Below the pieces are notes generated by a model. The model had not been told where the DNA came from. It ran no database searches and was given only the letters and a program-made list of their open reading frames with translations. Shown here in pieces: positions 55,120-64,000 of a stretch of 64,000 nt of DNA. The DNA comes from Rhizobium oryzicola. GTDB lineage: Bacteria > Pseudomonadota > Alphaproteobacteria > Rhizobiales > Rhizobiaceae. Position numbers and translations under genes: made by a program. Where the stretch lies: positions 1-64,000 of the forward strand of contig NZ_JAUKWQ010000005.1 in assembly GCF_030504645.1 (NCBI RefSeq). Direction: 5' to 3'. The first letter of the stretch is position 1. Every line of letters begins with the position of its first letter.

Positions 55120-55446
55120 ATGACTGGACTGTCGCGCACCAGCGCCGATCTCGACCCTCGCCGCCGGAGAATTCTCTATCGCTGCTGGCATCGCGGCATC
55201 CGCGAGATGGACCTTGTCTTCGGCCAGTTCGCCGAAAATGAGATTGCCTTGCTCTCCGATGCGGAACTCGATGAACTGGAAAAGATCATGGCCGAGGAAG
55301 ACCAGGATCTGAACCGCTGGATTACCGGCGCTGATCCGGTGCCGGATCACTTGCAGACGCCGATGTTCGAGCGGATCGCCTCCTACCGGCCTGACTTCGA
55401 CATCGTGACGGCGGCGAGCCTCAAAGAAAAATACGGGAACGACTGA
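55120..55446 (+). CDS. sdhE: SdhE, FAD assembly factor of succinate dehydrogenase
   Basis: A 108-residue protein of the SdhE/YgfY family that helps FAD attachment to SdhA. The motif RRRRILYRCWHRGIREMDLV contains the conserved RG (RGIREMD) used by the family, followed by the acidic helix LSDAELDELEKIMAEEDQDL. ATG 55120 is chosen because the conserved part starts just after. The stop overlaps the mfd start (TGATG), so the two are coupled, a common alphaproteobacterial arrangement. Confidence 0.9.
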   Translation: MTGLSRTSADLDPRRRRILYRCWHRGIREMDLVFGQFAENEIALLSDAELDELEKIMAEEDQDLNRWITGADPVPDHLQTPMFERIASYRPDFDIVTAASLKEKYGND

Positions 55447-58400
55447 TGATCGCCGGTTTCGACGCGAAGAAGCTCGCTGCATCAGCGGCGGGACTGACCA
55501 TTGCCAATGTGCAGGCTGGCATGGAGCCGCTGGTGCTGGCCGAAATGGCAAGGGCAGGGCAGTCGGTTGCCTTCGTGATGTCGGACGGTCACCGCATGGC
55601 CGATCTGGAGCAGATGCTGTCCTTCGTGGCGCCGGAGATCCCGGTGCTCACGCTGCCCGCCTGGGACTGCCTTCCCTATGACCGCGTCTCTCCCAGTGCT
55701 GACGTCTCGGCCCGCCGTTTGGCGGCCCTCTCCGGTCTGATTGCGCATGCCAAAAAGCCGTATCCGGCCATCGTGCTGGTGACGGTCAATGCCATGATGC
55801 AGAAGATCGCGCCAGCATCGATCATCGAGAGCCTGGCTTTCTCGGCGCGTCCCGGCAACAACATCCGGATGGACGATATCGCCGCGCGGCTGGAGCGCAA
55901 CGGTTTCGACCGTGTTTCGACGGTGCGTGAAGTGGGTGAGTTCGCCGTGCGCGGCGGCATCCTCGACGTCTTCGTGCCCGGCACGGAAGAGCCGGTGCGC
56001 CTCGATTTCTTCGGCGATACCCTGGAAACGATCCGCACCTTCGATCCGGCCAGCCAGCGCACCACGGGGCAGGCCCGCGCGCTCGATCTCAACCCGATGA
56101 GCGAAGTGACGCTGACGCCCGATACGATCAGCCGCTTCCGCAAATCCTATCTCTCGACCTTTGGTGCTGCCACCCGCGACGATGCGCTCTATCAGGCCGT
56201 CTCCGAAGGTCGCCGCTATGCGGGCATGGAACACTGGCTGCCGCTGTTCTACGAGGGGCTGGAAACCGCCTTCGACTACCTCAAGGGCTTCCGAATCGTT
56301 ACAGACCACACGGCGCGGGAAGCGGCGCAGGAGCGCTCCAAGCTCATCATCGATTACTTCGAGGCACGGCAGAATTCCGGCACGGTCAGCAAGGGGCAGG
56401 CGCAGTCGGCACCCTACAAGCCCGTATCGCCCGGCCAGCTGTATCTTGATGGCAAGGGCTTCAACAGCCTGCTGGAAGGCGCCGGTGCTATCCGCCTCAC
56501 CCCCTTTAACGAGGCGGATGCCGAGGCGCGGCGGGTGTTGACGCTCGATGCGCATGCCGGCCCGCGCTGGGCGAAGGCGCAGGCCGAAGCGGAGCAGAAG
56601 GACCGCGACGAGCGGGTGAATGTCTTCGACCTCGTGGTCAAGCATATTGCCGACAGGCGTGCCGAGGGTTCAAAAGTTCTGATCACCGGCTGGTCTGCGG
56701 GGTCGCTGGACCGCCTGTTGCAGGTGCTGGACGAGCGCGGGCTGAAGCGCATCCGCCAGATCGAGAAGCTCTCGGAAATCAAGAATCTCGAAAAGGGTGA
56801 GGCGGCCTCGGCCGTACTGCATCTGGAAGGCGGCTTCGAGACCGGCGATCTGGTCGTTATCGGCGAGCAGGATATTCTGGGCGACCGCATGGTGCGGCGC
56901 TCGAAGCGGCGCAAGCGCGGCTCGGATTTCATCTCGGAAGTGGCAGGCCTCGATGAAGGCTCGCTGGTTGTCCATGCCGAACACGGCATCGGGCGCTTTG
57001 TCGGGCTCATCACCATCGAGGCGGCGGGCGCGCCGCGCGCCTGTCTGGAACTGCATTATGCCGATCAGGCAAAACTCTTCCTGCCGGTCGAAAACATCGA
57101 CCTTCTGTCGCGGTATGGATCTGACGCTGCGGAAGCCCAGCTGGACAGGCTCGGCGGCGGTGCATGGCAGGCGCGCAAGGCCAAGCTCAAGAAGCGCCTG
57201 CTCGACATGGCGGATCAGCTGATCCGCATTGCTGCTGAGCGCATGACGCGACGCGCCCCCGTGCTGGAAACGCCGGAAGGGCTTTACGATGAATTTGCCG
57301 CCCGCTTCCCCTATGATGAGACGGAAGATCAGGCAAACGCCATCGATGCCGTGCGCGATGATCTCGGTGCCGGTCGCCCGATGGATCGTCTGGTCTGCGG
57401 CGACGTCGGCTTCGGCAAGACGGAAGTGGCGCTGCGCGCCGCCTTCTTCGCGGCCATGAACGGCGCACAGGTGGCGGTCGTGGTGCCGACAACGCTGCTT
57501 GCCCGCCAGCATTTCAAGACCTTCAAGGAACGTTTCCGCGGCCTTCCGATCCGCGTCGAGCAGGCCTCGCGTCTGGTGACGGCCAAGGAACTGAACCAGA
57601 CCAAGAAGGATCTGGCGGAAGGCAAGGTGGATATCGTCGTCGGCACCCATGCGCTGCTCGGCACCGGCATCAAGTTCGCCAATCTCGGCCTGCTGATCAT
57701 CGACGAGGAGCAGCATTTCGGCGTCAAGCACAAGGAAAAGCTCAAAGAACTGAAGAGCGACGTTCACGTCCTGACGCTGTCGGCCACGCCGATTCCGCGC
57801 ACGCTTCAGCTCGCCATGACGGGTGTGCGCGAGCTGTCGCTGATCACCACGCCGCCGGTCGACCGCATGGCGGTCAGAACCTTCATCTCGCCTTTCGATC
57901 CGCTGGTCATCCGCGAAACGCTGATGCGCGAGCATTATCGCGGCGGCCAGAGTTTTTATGTCTGCCCGCGTCTGGCCGACCTGCCGGAAATCCAGGCCTT
58001 CCTCGAATCGGATGTGCCGGAACTCAAGGTGGCGATCGCCCATGGCCAGATGCCGGCGGGCGAGCTGGAAGACATCATGAATGCCTTCTATGATGGCCGC
58101 TATGATGTGCTGCTGTCCACAACCATCGTCGAATCGGGTCTGGACGTTCCGACCGCCAATACGCTGATCGTGCATCGTGCCGATATGTTCGGTCTTGCCC
58201 AGCTCTACCAGCTGCGTGGCCGCGTCGGTCGCTCCAAGGTCCGCGCCTTTGCGCTCTTCACGCTGCCGGTCAACAAGCAGCTGACGACGACGGCGGAACG
58301 CCGCCTGAAAGTGCTGCAGTCGCTCGACACACTGGGGGCAGGCTTCCAGCTGGCAAGCCACGACCTCGATATTCGCGGCGCGGGCAATCTGCTCGGCGAG

Positions 58401-58955
58401 GAACAGTCCGGCCATATCAAGGAAGTCGGCTTTGAGCTTTACCAGCAGATGCTGGAGGAGGCGGTTGCCGAAGTGAAGGGCGATGACGAGCTGCAGGACA
58501 CCGGCTGGTCGCCGCAGATCTCGGTCGGCATCACCGTCATGATCCCGGAAACCTATGTGCCGGACCTGCATCTGCGTATGGGCCTCTACCGCCGTCTCGG
58601 CGAACTGACGGAGTTGTCCGAGATCGACGGTTTTGGTGCGGAAATGGTCGACCGCTTCGGCCCTATGCCGGTCGAGGTGCAGAACCTCCTGAAGGTCGTC
58701 TACATCAAGTCGCTTTGCCGCCGCGCCAATGTCGAGAAGCTGGAAGCGGGGCCGAAAGGCATCGTGCTGCAACTGCGCGACAAGCAGTTCCCGAACCCGG
58801 CAGGCCTGGTGGGCTATATCGCCAAGCAGGGCAGCATGGCAAAGATCCGGCCGGACCACAGCGTGGTACTGACCCGCGATCTGCCGACGCCGGAAAAGCG
58901 CCTGGCATCGGCGGCGCAGATCATGACGCAGCTGGCGGAACTGGCGAAGGGATGA
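55446..58955 (+). CDS. mfd: Mfd, transcription-repair coupling factor
   Basis: A 1169-residue DNA translocase that removes RNA polymerase stalled at lesions and recruits UvrA. UvrB-like N-terminal domains (LPAWDCLPYDRVSPSADV) are followed by the RNA-polymerase-interaction domain (DEGSLVVHAEHGIGRFVGLI). The helicase core has Walker A CGDVGFGKTEVALRAAF, the DEEQ box IIDEEQHFGVKHKEK, and the RecG-like QLRGRVGRSKVRAFAL segment. A C-terminal TRCF domain ends the protein. No anomalies seen. Confidence 0.95.
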   Translation: MIAGFDAKKLAASAAGLTIANVQAGMEPLVLAEMARAGQSVAFVMSDGHRMADLEQMLSFVAPEIPVLTLPAWDCLPYDRVSPSADVSARRLAALSGLIAHAKKPYPAIVLVTVNAMMQKIAPASIIESLAFSARPGNNIRMDDIAARLERNGFDRVSTVREVGEFAVRGGILDVFVPGTEEPVRLDFFGDTLETIRTFDPASQRTTGQARALDLNPMSEVTLTPDTISRFRKSYLSTFGAATRDDALYQAVSEGRRYAGMEHWLPLFYEGLETAFDYLKGFRIVTDHTAREAAQERSKLIIDYFEARQNSGTVSKGQAQSAPYKPVSPGQLYLDGKGFNSLLEGAGAIRLTPFNEADAEARRVLTLDAHAGPRWAKAQAEAEQKDRDERVNVFDLVVKHIADRRAEGSKVLITGWSAGSLDRLLQVLDERGLKRIRQIEKLSEIKNLEKGEAASAVLHLEGGFETGDLVVIGEQDILGDRMVRRSKRRKRGSDFISEVAGLDEGSLVVHAEHGIGRFVGLITIEAAGAPRACLELHYADQAKLFLPVENIDLLSRYGSDAAEAQLDRLGGGAWQARKAKLKKRLLDMADQLIRIAAERMTRRAPVLETPEGLYDEFAARFPYDETEDQANAIDAVRDDLGAGRPMDRLVCGDVGFGKTEVALRAAFFAAMNGAQVAVVVPTTLLARQHFKTFKERFRGLPIRVEQASRLVTAKELNQTKKDLAEGKVDIVVGTHALLGTGIKFANLGLLIIDEEQHFGVKHKEKLKELKSDVHVLTLSATPIPRTLQLAMTGVRELSLITTPPVDRMAVRTFISPFDPLVIRETLMREHYRGGQSFYVCPRLADLPEIQAFLESDVPELKVAIAHGQMPAGELEDIMNAFYDGRYDVLLSTTIVESGLDVPTANTLIVHRADMFGLAQLYQLRGRVGRSKVRAFALFTLPVNKQLTTTAERRLKVLQSLDTLGAGFQLASHDLDIRGAGNLLGEEQSGHIKEVGFELYQQMLEEAVAEVKGDDELQDTGWSPQISVGITVMIPETYVPDLHLRMGLYRRLGELTELSEIDGFGAEMVDRFGPMPVEVQNLLKVVYIKSLCRRANVEKLEAGPKGIVLQLRDKQFPNPAGLVGYIAKQGSMAKIRPDHSVVLTRDLPTPEKRLASAAQIMTQLAELAKG

Positions 58956-58961
58956 AGCAAA

Positions 58962-59890
58962 ATGCCGACGCTGAACGACTTAAGGAAAATCTATCACCAC
59001 GAACTACAAACTATCTTATATGAGTCTGAACTTCTTTTGCAGAAAGAAGGGGGGCTTAATGGAGAGCTCCGCACAAGTGGTGCGATTGCCGAAAATTTCG
59101 TAAAAAGAATATTTTCAAAGGTTATTTGTCCAAGCCATATTAATGTCACCAGCGGATATGTTGCGGCTCCTAACATCCTAAAATCTGACAAAAATCTTCG
59201 TCAGTGCGACCTCTTGTTATATGATTCGCAGTATCCCCCTATCGTAACCCTGAGAGAGTCCGGTATAGACGTTATCCCTCAGGAATTAGTTCTTGGTATT
59301 GTGGAAATAAAGCGCTCCCTAAATAAAGAGAGTTTTAGTGCGGCGGTGCGACATATTCGAAAGATATGCTCTGACACGGATTTGCTGCTTCATAAGCAAG
59401 ACCTAACTACTAATATAGTTAACATCCGGATCGGGAGGCATAATAATTCATCATGCGCGCCGGTATTTGGGATAGTTGCGTTGCGGTCTCAGATTTCATC
59501 CAGCGAAATGATTCAGATTCTGGACCAAATAGATTTCTCGCCTGATTTCGTTCTTTGTTTAGACGGAACGGGTCTGGTACCGGCATTTTTGTGGGTGACG
59601 GGCATCCACCAATCTTTTATACAACTGCTACGAGACCTGACGCCGAGAGATGGGGATGGCGTGTACCGGGCCAAGCATTTGTAGGAACCGGAAGTGGATT
59701 ACTAGATACTTATGGAAAATTGTGGGTGGACAACGGATTAATTCCCGGTTGGGCAACCTTCGATCCTGATGGCGAAGAAGCGAAGGTCGATAACTTCTCG
59801 AAGATATGCGCGGTGATTTCGCTAATGCTTTCCCGCGTATGTCCGCGCCCTTTCGGTGAAGATTCGATCAATGCTTATTATTTCAGTTAG
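58962..59890 (+). pseudogene. AT-rich DUF6602-type nuclease-like gene, frameshifted
   Basis: A protein beginning MPTLNDLRKIYHHELQTILY, with a nuclease-like core: E44 (in AIAENFVKR), D83 in LRQCDLLLYD and E115-I-K117 in LGIVEIKRSL, the D...ExK layout of PD-(D/E)xK enzymes. This resembles the DUF6602 family. The first frame ends at 59684 in an unlikely tail. The plausible C-terminus (VGTGSGLLDTYGKLWVDNGL then VCPRPFGEDSINAYYFS) is in the next frame and stops at 59890. A frameshift probably lies near 59560-59640. Base composition is markedly AT-richer than mfd and the DMT gene on either side, which points to horizontal transfer. Confidence 0.6.
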
Positions 59891-59927
59891 GTGTATCTCA
59901 TTTAATAGCTAGAATAAGGTTTGGTCT

Positions 59928-60863
59928 TTATTCGGCCTCCGGCTTCACCGCAAGCGCCGCTTCCGATGGACCTGCCACTGGCGGGGGAAGCGGCGTTCCG
60001 CGTTTGCGCTCACGGATCAGCGTCAGCAGGCCGGAGCCGACGATCAGCAGGATGCCGAGGCCCATCCAGACATCCACGTGATCACCGAAGACGAGATAGC
60101 CGAGCAGGATCGCCCAGAGCATCTGGCTGTACTGGATCGGTGTAACGATGGCCGCGGGGGCATAAAAAGACGCAAACATCAGCAGCACGGTTCCAACAGC
60201 CGCCAACAGGCCAAAGGCGGTCAGGAGAATGAGATCCCACGCGGTTGGCATCATCAGCTGCGGGATCATCGCGGCCGCGCACACCACAAGGCCGCCAAGC
60301 AGGCCTGCGCCATACATTGAAATGTTCTTTTCCTTCGACCCCAGCGCCCGGTAGATGATGACGGAGACGGCACCGGTAAAACCGGACGCGAGAGCGGCCA
60401 GATGCGCGAAAGATAATTCTCGAAAACCCGGTCTCAGGACGACGAGAACGCCGAGGAATCCAATCACGACAGCGGCCCAGCGGTTGGGTCCCACCCGTTC
60501 CTTCAGGAAGATCACGGACATGATCGTGGCGAAGGAGGGCAGTAGGAAGATCAGGCAGAAGGCCTCTGCCATCGAAAGATGCGTAAAGGCAATGATGCTG
60601 CCGACCGTGCCGATGGACGAGCAGACAAAGCGCAAGAGCCAGAGCGGACGATGGGTGGTCCGCACAAGATCCGTCCACTGATCCCCGCGCTTCAGCAGGA
60701 AGGGAATGGCGAGAAAGCCGACCAGCGTGCCGATGAAACCCGCCTGGAAGGGCGGCACGCGCCCATCCACCAGTTTGACGGCCGCATCGCTGAAGGAATA
60801 GGCGGCAAAGGAGAGGAGGGCGATGAGCCCGCCTTTGAGCGTGGTGGAATCGGAGGGAGACAA
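59928..60863 (-). CDS. DMT-superfamily (EamA) permease
   Basis: A 311-residue membrane protein with ten predicted spans in two EamA repeats. FSDAAVKLVDGRVPPFQAGF and LAALASGFTGAVSVIIYRAL mark the two halves, and QYSQMLWAILLGYLVFGDHV is the second-repeat signature. It exports an unknown small metabolite. A Pro-rich, charged tail closes it. Confidence 0.85.
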   Translation of the reverse strand: MSPSDSTTLKGGLIALLSFAAYSFSDAAVKLVDGRVPPFQAGFIGTLVGFLAIPFLLKRGDQWTDLVRTTHRPLWLLRFVCSSIGTVGSIIAFTHLSMAEAFCLIFLLPSFATIMSVIFLKERVGPNRWAAVVIGFLGVLVVLRPGFRELSFAHLAALASGFTGAVSVIIYRALGSKEKNISMYGAGLLGGLVVCAAAMIPQLMMPTAWDLILLTAFGLLAAVGTVLLMFASFYAPAAIVTPIQYSQMLWAILLGYLVFGDHVDVWMGLGILLIVGSGLLTLIRERKRGTPLPPPVAGPSEAALAVKPEAE

Positions 60864-60920
60864 GCAGGAAATTCCGAATGAAGAATATGCCTGCTGACTT
60901 AGAGCCGAGCCCGTAACGCG

Positions 60921-61592
60921 TCAATTCAGATTTGCGCGCGCTTCTGCTTTCGCCGCCGCGATCTGGCGGAAGGCGTCGGCCAATACATCCGGCGTCTGCG
61001 CCCCGCTGACGGCATATTGCTGGTCGATAATAAAGAAGGGTACGCCATTGACGCCCATCTGCTGCGCCGCCTGAATTTCAGACACGATCAGGTCGCTATC
61101 GGCATCCGATTGCAGCAGCGTGCCGATCACCTGAGGGTTCAGGCCCGCCTTCTCGGCGATGTCGAGCAATACGGCGTGATCGCCGACATTGCGGCCTTCT
61201 TCAAAATTGGCCTTGAAGAGAGCGCTCACCACTTGCTCCTGAGCTTCACGGCTTTCCGTGCCGGCCCAGTGGATCAGGCGATGGGCGTCCAGCGTGTTGG
61301 GACCGATCTTGATGGCGTCGAAATCGAAGTTGATGCCAACCTCGCGGCCAAGCTCGGTCAGCATCTGGTGGGCGCCGCGCACCTTCTCCGCCCCGCCCAG
61401 CTTGGCTTCCAGAGCGGCCTTCTGGTCAACGCCCTCAGGCGGATAATCCGGGTTCAGGCGATAGGGACGCCAGTTGATGTCGATGCCGACAACGTCCTGA
61501 ACATCTGCGATCGCCAGTTCCAGCCGGGCCTTGCCGAGATAGCACCATGGGCAGACCACATCCGAGACGAGGTCGATGGTGAGGCGTTCCAT
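60921..61592 (-). CDS. DsbA/FrnE-family oxidoreductase
   Basis: A 223-residue cytoplasmic thioredoxin-fold protein of the FrnE type. The CPWC active site is at residues 14-17 (VVCPWCYLGK), and the late NGVPFFIIDQQYAVSGAQTP holds the cis-Pro. There is no signal peptide. The start at 61592 has GAAAGGAAAC upstream; an in-frame start 5 codons earlier is possible. Likely a protein disulfide isomerase or oxidative-stress factor. Confidence 0.88.
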   Translation of the reverse strand: MERLTIDLVSDVVCPWCYLGKARLELAIADVQDVVGIDINWRPYRLNPDYPPEGVDQKAALEAKLGGAEKVRGAHQMLTELGREVGINFDFDAIKIGPNTLDAHRLIHWAGTESREAQEQVVSALFKANFEEGRNVGDHAVLLDIAEKAGLNPQVIGTLLQSDADSDLIVSEIQAAQQMGVNGVPFFIIDQQYAVSGAQTPDVLADAFRQIAAAKAEARANLN

Positions 61593-61618
61593 GGTGTTTC
61601 CTTTCAAAACTTATGCCG

Positions 61619-63448
61619 TTACTGCATCCGTGCATCCCACCAGGTCTGGCGTTGATAGCCGAACATGGGAGTGACCTGGGGCCTATCAATATACTTCCAG
61701 CGCGCCACCCATTGGGCGCCGATGTGGTAGAGCGGTATCACATAATGACCCGCGACGAGAAGCCGGTCATAGGCACGAACGGCCGCCTGGAAATCCTCCA
61801 GGGTGCGGGCGTTCAACATGGCGTCCATCATCCGGTCAATCTCGGGATCTGCTGTGCCCGCGAAGTTGAAGCTGCCCTGCGCGTCCCTTGAGGATGAGCC
61901 CCAGCGATTGATCTGCTCCGTTCCGGGCGAGAGCGAGGAGGGGAAGGCGCGGATGATCATGTCGTAATCGAACGTGTTGGAACGCGCCTGATACTGCGCA
62001 TCGTCCACCGAGCGAATCGACATGGCGACGCCGATCAGCGACAGCGAGCGCTGGTATGCAATGGCGATCCTCTCCTGGGCCGGATTCTGCGTCATGATCT
62101 CGAAGGACAGCTGGCGACCTTCCTTGTCCAGCATCTTGCCGTCCTTGATGTTGTAGCCGGCCTGCCGCAAGAGATCTACCGTCTGCCGAAGCACCTTGCG
62201 GTCGCTGCCGGTGCCGTCCGTTTCCGGCATCCTGTAGGTGCCGGCCAGCAGGGCAGGCGGCAGCTTCTTGGCAGTCTCGCCGAGAAGCTTCTTTTCCCGG
62301 TCGTCCGCCGCGTTGCCATAGGCTCCCAGGGCGGAGTTCTGCCAGAAGCTTTGCGTGCGCTTGAAGGTGCCGCCGAGGATGTTGCGGTTCATCCACTCGA
62401 AATCCAGGGCGTAGGATAGGCCTTCTCGTACACGCTGGTCGGCAAAGACCAGACGGCGGGTGTTGAAGACAAGGCCGAACATGCCGGTCGGCAGACGCGG
62501 CTCGAAGATTTCCTTGACGATATCGCCGCGTTGCGCCGCCGGGAAATCATAGGCCTGCCCCCAATGTGCAGCATCCGGGTTGCCGTTAATGGCATCTCCC
62601 TCGGGGTAGAAATCCACCTCGCCCTTCTTGAAGGCCTCAAACAAGGTGGTGACCTGCAGGAAATAGAGGACGCTGATTTCGTCGTAATTGTCGAAGCCCA
62701 CCTTGATTGGCACATCCTTGCCCCAATAGTTGGGGTCCCGCTTCCAGGTGATCTTTTCGCCCGGCTGGATGGAAGCGATCGTGTAGGGACCAGAGCCGAT
62801 GACCGGGTTCAAGCCGCCCTTGTCGAAGGTTGCGGTATCAATCGCATGCTTGGGCAGGATCGGGGTCGAGGCGGCGAGAATCAGCGGCGTCTCTCGCGTC
62901 GCCTTGTCGTTGAAGGTGAAGCGGACACTGCGTTCGCCAATCTTCTCCATCTTTGCGACAGCGGCCAGGCGGCTGTCAAAGGGCGGACGTCCCTTGTCCT
63001 TCAAAAGGTTGAAGGTGAAAATCACATCGTCCGCCGTGACCGGCTGCCCATCCTGCCAATGCGCCTTCGGGTTCAGGTTGAACTGGATGAACGTGCGCTC
63101 GTCATCCCACTCCGCGCTTTCGGCCAGCAGGCCATAGAGCGTGAAGGGCTCGTCGGCAGAGCGCTGCATGAGCGGCTCGTACATGAGATTGCCGATCTCC
63201 GGATCCCAGACACCGCGCGCCGTGGTGCGCATGCCCTTCAGCACAAAGGGATTGAGACTGTCGAAGGTGCCGACGACACCGTAAGTGATTCGCCCGCCCT
63301 TCTTCACATTGGGGTTTACGTAAGGGAGGTTCTTGAAATCGGGCCCAAGCGCCGGCTTCCCGTGCATCGCGATTCCGTGAACCGGTTCTGCAAATGCACT
63401 GGTGCCGAGCCACGCAAAGGCAACGAGAAAGGTGATCAGGTGCCGCAT
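61619..63448 (-). CDS. YejA-type peptide ABC transporter binding protein
   Basis: A 609-residue periplasmic family-5 solute-binding protein of the oligopeptide/microcin-C type. The signal peptide is MRHLITFLVAFAWLGTSAFA. The mature part has IGSGPYTIASIQPGEKITWK and SYALDFEWMNRNILGGTFKR, characteristic of YejA-like proteins. The start at 63448 (AAGGA 6 bases upstream) is preferred over an adjacent ATG at 63451 and a much longer frame. No permease genes are in view. Confidence 0.87.
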   Translation of the reverse strand: MRHLITFLVAFAWLGTSAFAEPVHGIAMHGKPALGPDFKNLPYVNPNVKKGGRITYGVVGTFDSLNPFVLKGMRTTARGVWDPEIGNLMYEPLMQRSADEPFTLYGLLAESAEWDDERTFIQFNLNPKAHWQDGQPVTADDVIFTFNLLKDKGRPPFDSRLAAVAKMEKIGERSVRFTFNDKATRETPLILAASTPILPKHAIDTATFDKGGLNPVIGSGPYTIASIQPGEKITWKRDPNYWGKDVPIKVGFDNYDEISVLYFLQVTTLFEAFKKGEVDFYPEGDAINGNPDAAHWGQAYDFPAAQRGDIVKEIFEPRLPTGMFGLVFNTRRLVFADQRVREGLSYALDFEWMNRNILGGTFKRTQSFWQNSALGAYGNAADDREKKLLGETAKKLPPALLAGTYRMPETDGTGSDRKVLRQTVDLLRQAGYNIKDGKMLDKEGRQLSFEIMTQNPAQERIAIAYQRSLSLIGVAMSIRSVDDAQYQARSNTFDYDMIIRAFPSSLSPGTEQINRWGSSSRDAQGSFNFAGTADPEIDRMMDAMLNARTLEDFQAAVRAYDRLLVAGHYVIPLYHIGAQWVARWKYIDRPQVTPMFGYQRQTWWDARMQ

Positions 63449-63711
63449 CATCCATCCTTGGGTATTCGGGGATTCGCTGCAAATTAGCCGATTGCAGCGC
63501 TCAAACCAAATGCATAGCCGAAACTTGAGATGCACCAAGGAAAATGCGAAAGTAAGGCTGGATATCGGCCCGCTTGCCATGTAACAGGATTGGCCGAATG
63601 CGTGGGGTCATTCAATTGCCTCATTTGAACGAAAGGTGAGCGCAACAGACGACCCCTGCACGGAGCAGTATAGCTGTTCCCAAAAACCGCTTTCAGGAGA
63701 CGGATCTCGGT

Positions 63712-64000
63712 ATGATGCTTAAGGCAAACAACGTTCTGCGGACGGCTATGTCCGCTCTCGCACTTTCCATCGGTGCAGCTCCCATGGCCGCTTTCGCCCA
63801 GAACGCAGCCCCTCAGGCTGCCGCTCCCGGCGCGCCCCCGCTTGGCTGGTTCAAGACCTGCGACAAGCAGGACGATAGCGACGTTTGCGCAGTCCAGAAT
63901 GTCCTGCTCTCGCAGAACGGTCAGCTTATCACGGCAGTCGGCCTCATCACGGTCGAAGGCAAGGTGAACCGCAAGATTCTTCAGGTTTCCGTACCTTCTG
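63712..64000 (+). CDS. Invasion-associated locus B (IalB) family protein, cut by window edge
   Basis: The first 96 codons of an exported protein. The signal peptide region RTAMSALALSIGAAPMAAFA is followed by LGWFKTCDKQDDSDVCAVQN, whose paired cysteines and following GQLITAVGLITVEG are typical of the IalB family found across Rhizobiales. ATG 63712 follows AGGAGA. The gene runs past the window end. Confidence 0.8.
   Translation, partial: MMLKANNVLRTAMSALALSIGAAPMAAFAQNAAPQAAAPGAPPLGWFKTCDKQDDSDVCAVQNVLLSQNGQLITAVGLITVEGKVNRKILQVSVPS

Noticed and set aside
56670..58859. A 729-codon open frame antisense to mfd
   Set aside because: It mirrors the GC-rich third-position pattern of mfd, is full of His/Arg/Gln composition and matches no family. 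Shadow frame.

Overview
The window looks like chromosomal DNA of a Rhizobiaceae bacterium (Rhizobium/Agrobacterium/Allorhizobium type). The evidence is GC-rich coding, a phosphatidylcholine synthase, an imuA-imuB-dnaE2 mutasome, the recG / sdhE-mfd arrangement, glmU-glmS, an IalB-family protein and rhizobial-style GAAC-N7-GAAC SOS control. Species cannot be assigned from the sequence alone.

Region 1 (1-7.6 kb): the C-terminal part of a class A penicillin-binding protein, then an SOS box and the translationally coupled imuA-imuB-dnaE2 error-prone repair operon, then a decayed alpha/beta hydrolase.

Region 2 (7.6-36.4 kb): an accessory island. In order: a frameshifted TRADD-N-type membrane protein; a nuclease-like protein (E-D-QxK) with a small partner; a truncated IS5-family element; a three-gene operon of TnsA-like nuclease, soluble FtsH-like AAA protease and a small Phd-like protein; a minus-strand block with a polysaccharide lyase, a secreted S1/P1 nuclease, a trypsin-nuclease fusion and a complete hxsDBCA radical-SAM His-Xaa-Ser system; a PsiF-repeat protein; a three-gene operon of metallo-beta-lactamase-fold protein, E2-E1-JAB triple fusion and patatin lipase, with a spaced direct repeat just upstream; a PIN-like protein that has lost key acidic residues; and Tn7-like transposition genes tnsA-tnsB-tnsC-tniQ. 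Several of these are of the kind found in anti-phage or conflict islands. The strongest candidate for an under-described system is the MBL / E2-E1-JAB / patatin operon (23.96-28.45 kb). It resembles the ancillary half of type II CBASS but has no visible nucleotide cyclase and no visible ubiquitin-like protein. The FtsH-like operon (11.4-14.2 kb) is second.

Region 3 (36.4-64 kb): ordinary chromosomal backbone. A PilZ protein, CcdA, an AEC carrier, a UbiH-type hydroxylase, phosphatidylcholine synthase, a BMP-family nucleoside-type ABC transporter, a pentapeptide-repeat protein, an acetyltransferase, GlmU, GlmS, a DUF502 membrane protein, a phytase-like esterase, RecG, SdhE, Mfd, a frameshifted AT-rich DUF6602-type gene, a DMT permease, a DsbA/FrnE oxidoreductase, a YejA-type peptide-binding protein and the start of an IalB-family protein.

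No rRNA, tRNA or CRISPR array was recognised. The outer ends of the Tn7-like element and of the island could not be fixed.
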